Positions 7,645 to 10,842 of a stretch of 10,842 nucleotides of DNA are shown here, piece by piece. The translations under genes and the position numbers were made by a program. Location: NCBI GenBank assembly GCA_027450125.1, contig DAIDKG010000570.1, forward strand, positions 1 to 10,842, in the 5' to 3' direction. Numbering within the stretch: position 1 is the first letter of the stretch; every line of letters begins with the position of its first letter. The notes beneath the pieces are model-generated. The model ran no database searches and was not told the DNA's origin. It saw only the letters and a list, made by a program, of their open reading frames with translations. The stretch comes from Bordetella sp. GTDB lineage: Bacteria; Pseudomonadota; Gammaproteobacteria; Burkholderiales; Burkholderiaceae_B.

Positions 7645-8706
7645 TTGTTTGCCGCCTGTTCGCAGACGTCGGCGATGTCGATGGCCGCTTGCGGGCGCGC
7701 GCGCGCTGGCCCGTTCGGCGACAGTTTGGAGTTCGGGGCGCGAGCGCCGGCCCAGCCAGTCGGCCAGCCACTCGGGCGTCAGGGAGGCTTGCGGCTGCAG
7801 CCAGGCGGCGTGCGCGTCGCTCAGATACCTTGCGTTGGCGGTCTGGTGATCGTCGATGGCGTGCGGGAAGGGCACGAACAGCGCGGCCGTCCCCACTGCC
7901 GCCACCTCGGCCACCGTCATGGCGCCGGAGCGGCAGACCAGCAGGTCGGCCTGGCTCATGGCGCCGGCCATGTCGTCGATGAAGGCGCGGCAATCGGCCT
8001 GCACGCCCGCATCGGCGTAGGCCTGCCGCAGCGCCTGGATGTGCTGCTCGCCCGCCTGGTGCACGACACTGGGACGCGACTGCACCGGCAATTGCGCCAG
8101 CGCCTTGGGCAGCACCTCGTTGAGCGCCTGCGCGCCCAGGCTGCCGCCCACGACCAGCAGGCGCAGGGGGCCGGTGCGGCCCGCATAGCGCTGCGCCGGC
8201 GCAGGCTGGGCGCACAAATCGGCGCGCACCGGATTGCCCAGCGCCTGGCCACGCGGCAGCACGTCGGGAAAACCGCTGAGCACGCGGCGCGCCAGGCGCG
8301 CCAGCCAGCGATTGGCCGTGCCGGCCACGGCATTCTGTTCATGCACCACCAGCGGCATGCCGCGCAGCGCCGCGGCCACGCCGCCCGGAAACGCCACATA
8401 GCCGCCCATGCCCAGCACCACGTCGGGACGCACCTGCGACAACAGCGACCAGGCCTGGCCCAGCGCTCTGGCCAGCGTCAGCGGCAAGCGCAGCAGAACG
8501 CCGACGCCGCGGCCGCGCACACCGGCAAAGCGCAGCGGCACCAGATCGTATCCGCGCGCCGGTACCAGTTTGCCTTCCATTTTGTCGGGGTTGCCCAGCC
8601 AGAGCACGCGCCAGCCGCGCGAACGCAGTACGTCGGCCACCGCCAGGCCGGGCATGATGTGCCCACCGGTGCCGCCGGCCATGATCAGGATGGTGCGCTG
8701 ACTCAT
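7561..8706 (-). CDS. murG: Lipid II synthase MurG, 3' end frameshifted as written
   Basis: MurG transfers GlcNAc from UDP-GlcNAc to lipid I at the inner face of the membrane, forming lipid II. The ATG at 8706 gives the family start [16 protein letters not shown]. Motifs: GGTGGH (11-16), [11 protein letters not shown] (122-132), [10 protein letters not shown] (187-196), [10 protein letters not shown] (258-267) and [13 protein letters not shown] (279-291), so both GT-B domains are complete. As written the frame runs to a TGA at 7561-7563 (381 residues), but after about residue 335 it turns into basic sequence unlike MurG ([15 protein letters not shown]). The expected end, [18 protein letters not shown], is in another frame and stops at 7641-7643. 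Two more bases in the (GC)6 tract at 7695-7706 would restore it and give 355 residues. Either a dinucleotide slippage or a sequencing error is likely. The last helix is lost, but no catalytic motif is. Confidence 0.93.
7568..7596 (-). promoter_or_regulatory. Hairpin covering the murC ribosome binding site
   Basis: On the minus strand GGCCTCC (7590-7596) is perfectly complementary to GGAGGCC (7568-7574), with a 15-base loop. The second arm contains the GGAGG Shine-Dalgarno of murC. A competing pair, GCAGGCC (7598-7604) with GGCCTGC (7565-7571), would also cover this region. Ribosomes arriving from the upstream frame would open either fold, so murC translation may depend on translation of the sequence before it. 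Confidence 0.45.
7695..7706. repeat. (GC)6 dinucleotide tract at murG frameshift
   Basis: Twelve bases of uninterrupted GC alternation lie in the last codons of murG, exactly where the protein leaves its family frame. Seven units would give the normal MurG end. Five or eight units would put murG in frame with murC, because that third frame is open from here to the murC start. Such tracts are prone to polymerase slippage and to sequencing error. Confidence 0.85.
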
Positions 8707-8786
8707 GCGGCCCCCGTGGCGCTGCGCGCCATTGCCCCGGGGGGCAATTTGCACTTGAGGCAGCCTGGCGTGTCCATGACGCTCAT
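8703..8786 (-). CDS. Possible 27-residue mini-ORF bridging ftsW and murG
   Basis: An ATG at 8784-8786 overlaps the ftsW TGA as ATGA and opens a 27-codon frame, starting [17 protein letters not shown], that stops at 8703-8705 overlapping the murG ATG, again as ATGA. GGGGGG lies 5 bases upstream of its start. The murG start itself has only a poor ribosome binding site (GGGGG, 4 bases before ATG), so passing ribosomes could help murG initiate. The peptide has two cysteines in a CLKC arrangement. I recognise no family, and it may be only a reading of an intergenic repeat. Confidence 0.3.
   Translation of the reverse strand: MSVMDTPGCLKCKLPPGAMARSATGAA
8718..8748. repeat. Tandem palindromes in the ftsW-murG gap
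   Basis: Two adjacent perfect inverted repeats lie just upstream of murG: GGCGC-TGC-GCGCC (8718-8730) and ATTGCCCC-GG-GGGGCAAT (8731-8748). They would form stable hairpins on either strand. No T-run follows on the minus strand, so termination is unlikely. They could pause ribosomes or polymerase, mark a processing site, or be one copy of a dispersed intergenic repeat. Confidence 0.55.
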
Positions 8787-9982
8787 ACCCGCCCCCCGCG
8801 CATCAGGATCCGATTCTCGATGTCGACGCGCAACAGCAGCGCCAGTGCGCACAGGTTCATCACGATGCCCGAGCCGCCGTAGCTCATCAAGGGCAGCGTC
8901 AGCCCCTTGGTCGGCAGCAACCCCAGGCACACGCCCATATTGATGAACGCCTGCACGCCGAACCACAGGGCCACGCCATGCGCGGCCAGTCCGGCAAACG
9001 TGCGCTCCATGGCAATGGCCTGCCTGCCGATGTCAAAGCCGCGCTGCACCAGGATGCCGAACAGCACCAGCACTCCCATCACGCCGACAAAACCCAATTC
9101 TTCTCCAACCACGGCCATCAGGAAGTCGGTGTGCGCTTCCGGCAAATAGTGCAATTTCTCGACGCTGTCGCCCAGTCCCACGCCAAACCACGCGCCGCGC
9201 CCGAAAGCGATGAGCGAATGCGACAGCTGATAGGCGCTGCCATATGCATTGGCCTGGTTCCAGGGGTCCAGGTAGGCGAAAAGGCGAGCCCGTCGCCACG
9301 GCGATATCCAGATTAGCAGCAGAAACAGGCCCAGCAGCACGCCCAGAAGGCTGCTGAAATACTTGCCGTTGATGCCGCCCATGAACAGCACGCCGATGGA
9401 AATCGCGACGATCACCATGAAAGCGCCCAGGTCCGGCTCCAGCAGCGACAGCAGCCCCACCGCGCCCAGCGCGCAGGCCATGGGCATGAAGCCGCGCAGG
9501 AATGCCTGCATATGCTCCTGCTTGCGCACCGTATAGTTGGCGGCATAAACCACTGCTGCGAGCTTCATCAGCTCGGAAGGCTGGAAGTTGATCGGCCCCA
9601 GCCCGATCCAGCGGCGCGAACCGTTGACCTCGCGACCGATGCCGGGCACCAGGACGACCACCATCATCAGCAGTGCGAAGACAAAGAGCGGCACGGCGAG
9701 CTTTTCCCAGGTCTGCACCGGGATGGTCAAGGTCACGAGCGCGCCCACCAGGCCGATGCTCATGAAGATGGCATGCCGGGCGATGAAATAGTAGTGGCCG
9801 TAGACCGAATAGCGCGGGCCGTCGCCCAGCGCGATCGAAGCCGAGTACACCATCAGCAGGCCCAGCATCAGCAAGGCCGTCGCCGACAGCACCAGCGGCA
9901 GGTCGAAATTGCGCATTTGCGTGCGCCCGGGGCGCACGGCATTCACGCTGGCGGTAGGGCCGGTATACGGCGCGCTGCTCAT
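8783..9982 (-). CDS. ftsW: Septal peptidoglycan polymerase FtsW
   Basis: FtsW is a SEDS-family membrane glycosyltransferase that polymerises lipid II at the septum with its partner FtsI. The 399 residues hold about ten hydrophobic helices after a polar N-terminus of about 25 residues. The catalytic aspartate of the SEDS family is D184 in [11 protein letters not shown]. The signature [25 protein letters not shown] covers about 348-372, and [25 protein letters not shown] (239-263) is the conserved large loop; these blocks separate FtsW/RodA from other membrane proteins. The dcw position identifies FtsW and not RodA. The ATG at 9982 has GGGGGAGGT upstream and lies 2 bases after the murD stop. 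Confidence 0.97.
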   Translation of the reverse strand: MSSAPYTGPTASVNAVRPGRTQMRNFDLPLVLSATALLMLGLLMVYSASIALGDGPRYSVYGHYYFIARHAIFMSIGLVGALVTLTIPVQTWEKLAVPLFVFALLMMVVVLVPGIGREVNGSRRWIGLGPINFQPSELMKLAAVVYAANYTVRKQEHMQAFLRGFMPMACALGAVGLLSLLEPDLGAFMVIVAISIGVLFMGGINGKYFSSLLGVLLGLFLLLIWISPWRRARLFAYLDPWNQANAYGSAYQLSHSLIAFGRGAWFGVGLGDSVEKLHYLPEAHTDFLMAVVGEELGFVGVMGVLVLFGILVQRGFDIGRQAIAMERTFAGLAAHGVALWFGVQAFINMGVCLGLLPTKGLTLPLMSYGGSGIVMNLCALALLLRVDIENRILMRGGRV

Positions 9983-9984
9983 TG

Positions 9985-10842
9985 CTACACCTCCCCCCGG
10001 TCCAGGGCCAATTCCTCGACTTCGGCCGCGAAAGCCTGGCCTCGATGCGAATAGCCGCGGAACATGTCGAAACTGGCGCAGGCCGGCGACAGCAGCACGG
10101 CGTCGCCGGGTTGGGCCAACTCGGCCGCGCGCCGCACGGCGTCGCGCATCGAATCGGCACGTACGCCGGGTACGCCGCTCGCGGCCAGCGCCTGCCCGAT
10201 CGCCGGGCCGTCCTCGCCGATGAGCACCACGGCTCGCGCATGGCGCGACACCGGCGCCACCAGCGGCGAAAAATCCTGCCCCTTGCCCAGTCCGCCCGCA
10301 ATCAGCACCACGGTCTGGCCCAGGCCCTCCAGCGCGGCCACCGTGGCGCCCACATTGGTGCCCTTGCTATCGTTGATGTAGTCCACGCCGCCCACGTTGC
10401 GCACAAAGGCGGCGCGATGCGGTTCTCCCGAATAATCGCGCAACGCGCGCAGCATGGGGCCCCAGCCCAGGCCCAGTACCCGCGCCAGTTGCAGCGCGGC
10501 CAGGGCATTCATGGCGTTGTGCAGGCCGCGGATGCGCAGCGCATCCATCGGCATCAGGCGGTTCAGGCGGCCGGCGGCGCGCACCGGCTCCGGCGCGTCT
10601 TTCTTGCGCCGCCCCGGCGCGGCGACCGGCGCCTCGAAGTCGCTGGACTCGCAACTGGCCAGCCAGGCCACACCCTGCCCAAGGTCCAGGCCCATGTCGC
10701 CCTCCAGCTCGGGCAGATCGCCGCCAAAGCTGCGCACGCCCGTCCCCTGCAGCCCAGGCACCATGGCTACGGTGATCGGATCGGCGCGATTGACGATGGC
10801 CACCCGGGCCATGCCCAGAAGACGCGCCTTGGCCTGTGCATA
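9985..10842 (-). CDS. murD: UDP-MurNAc-L-Ala--D-glutamate ligase (MurD), 5' end outside window
   Basis: MurD adds D-Glu to UDP-MurNAc-L-Ala in the cytoplasm. The frame is open to the last base of the window, reading YAQAKARLLGMARVAIVNRADP at its left edge, so the ATG at 10812 is internal. The 285 visible residues cover the end of the central ATP-binding domain and the whole C-terminal domain. Visible motifs are LHNAMNALAAL (107-117 of the partial protein), DYINDSKGTNVGAT (154-167) with the conserved lysine and threonine, and LSPACASFDMFRGYSHRGQAF (251-271). An Ala/Pro/Arg-rich insertion (about 70-91) is absent from E. coli MurD. The stop TAG lies 2 bases before the ftsW ATG. Confidence 0.97.
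   Translation of the reverse strand, partial: YAQAKARLLGMARVAIVNRADPITVAMVPGLQGTGVRSFGGDLPELEGDMGLDLGQGVAWLASCESSDFEAPVAAPGRRKKDAPEPVRAAGRLNRLMPMDALRIRGLHNAMNALAALQLARVLGLGWGPMLRALRDYSGEPHRAAFVRNVGGVDYINDSKGTNVGATVAALEGLGQTVVLIAGGLGKGQDFSPLVAPVSRHARAVVLIGEDGPAIGQALAASGVPGVRADSMRDAVRRAAELAQPGDAVLLSPACASFDMFRGYSHRGQAFAAEVEELALDRGEV

Noticed and set aside
7565..8215. In-frame upstream extension of murC to 685 residues
   Set aside because: The extra 217 residues are Arg/Ala/Gly-rich out-of-frame murG. The family start and a GGAGG site place the murC start at 7564.
7645..8943. 432-residue plus-strand ORF opposite murG and the ftsW end
   Set aside because: Antisense shadow rich in Arg, His, Gln and Ala with no recognisable motif.

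Overview
The window is the distal half of a division and cell-wall (dcw) cluster from a GC-rich Gram-negative bacterium. The order murD-ftsW-murG-murC-ddl-ftsQ-ftsA-ftsZ-lpxC is the standard proteobacterial one. LpxC (lipid A synthesis) shows an outer membrane. The high GC content, protein sequences such as the FtsZ C-terminal FDIPAFLRKQAD, and the convergent DUF721 gene after lpxC suggest a betaproteobacterium of the Alcaligenaceae, probably Bordetella or a close relative. The genus is inferred from sequence character and was not searched.

Layout, left to right: positions 1-447 (+) hold the 3' part of a DUF721/DciA-like gene cut by the window edge. All other genes are on the minus strand, so transcription runs from right to left. 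A clear intrinsic terminator (571-598) ends lpxC (624-1550). A 236-bp gap with GC hairpins and a possible lpxC promoter separates lpxC from ftsZ (1787-2965). A 173-bp gap with a candidate promoter and a dyad separates ftsZ from ftsA (3145-4371). From ftsA rightwards the genes are packed tightly: ftsQ (4376-5200), ddl (5214-6161), murC (6158-7564), murG (about 7561/7641-8706), ftsW (8783-9982) and the 3' part of murD (9985-10842, running off the window).

The genes act together. MurC and MurD add L-Ala and D-Glu to UDP-MurNAc, Ddl makes the D-Ala-D-Ala dipeptide, MurG completes lipid II, and FtsW polymerises it at the septum. FtsQ, FtsA and FtsZ form the divisome scaffold and ring. LpxC commits precursor to lipid A.

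The unusual part is 7561-8786. As written, murG is shifted out of its family frame at a (GC)6 tract near its 3' end: the expected C-terminus lies in another frame and stops at 7641-7643. The third frame is open into murC. In addition, the ftsW-murG gap and the gap between the restored murG stop and murC each hold an open 84-nt, 27-codon mini-ORF joined to both neighbours by ATGA overlaps, and the murC Shine-Dalgarno can pair with a complementary stretch inside the second mini-ORF. No mobile element, tRNA, rRNA or CRISPR was seen.
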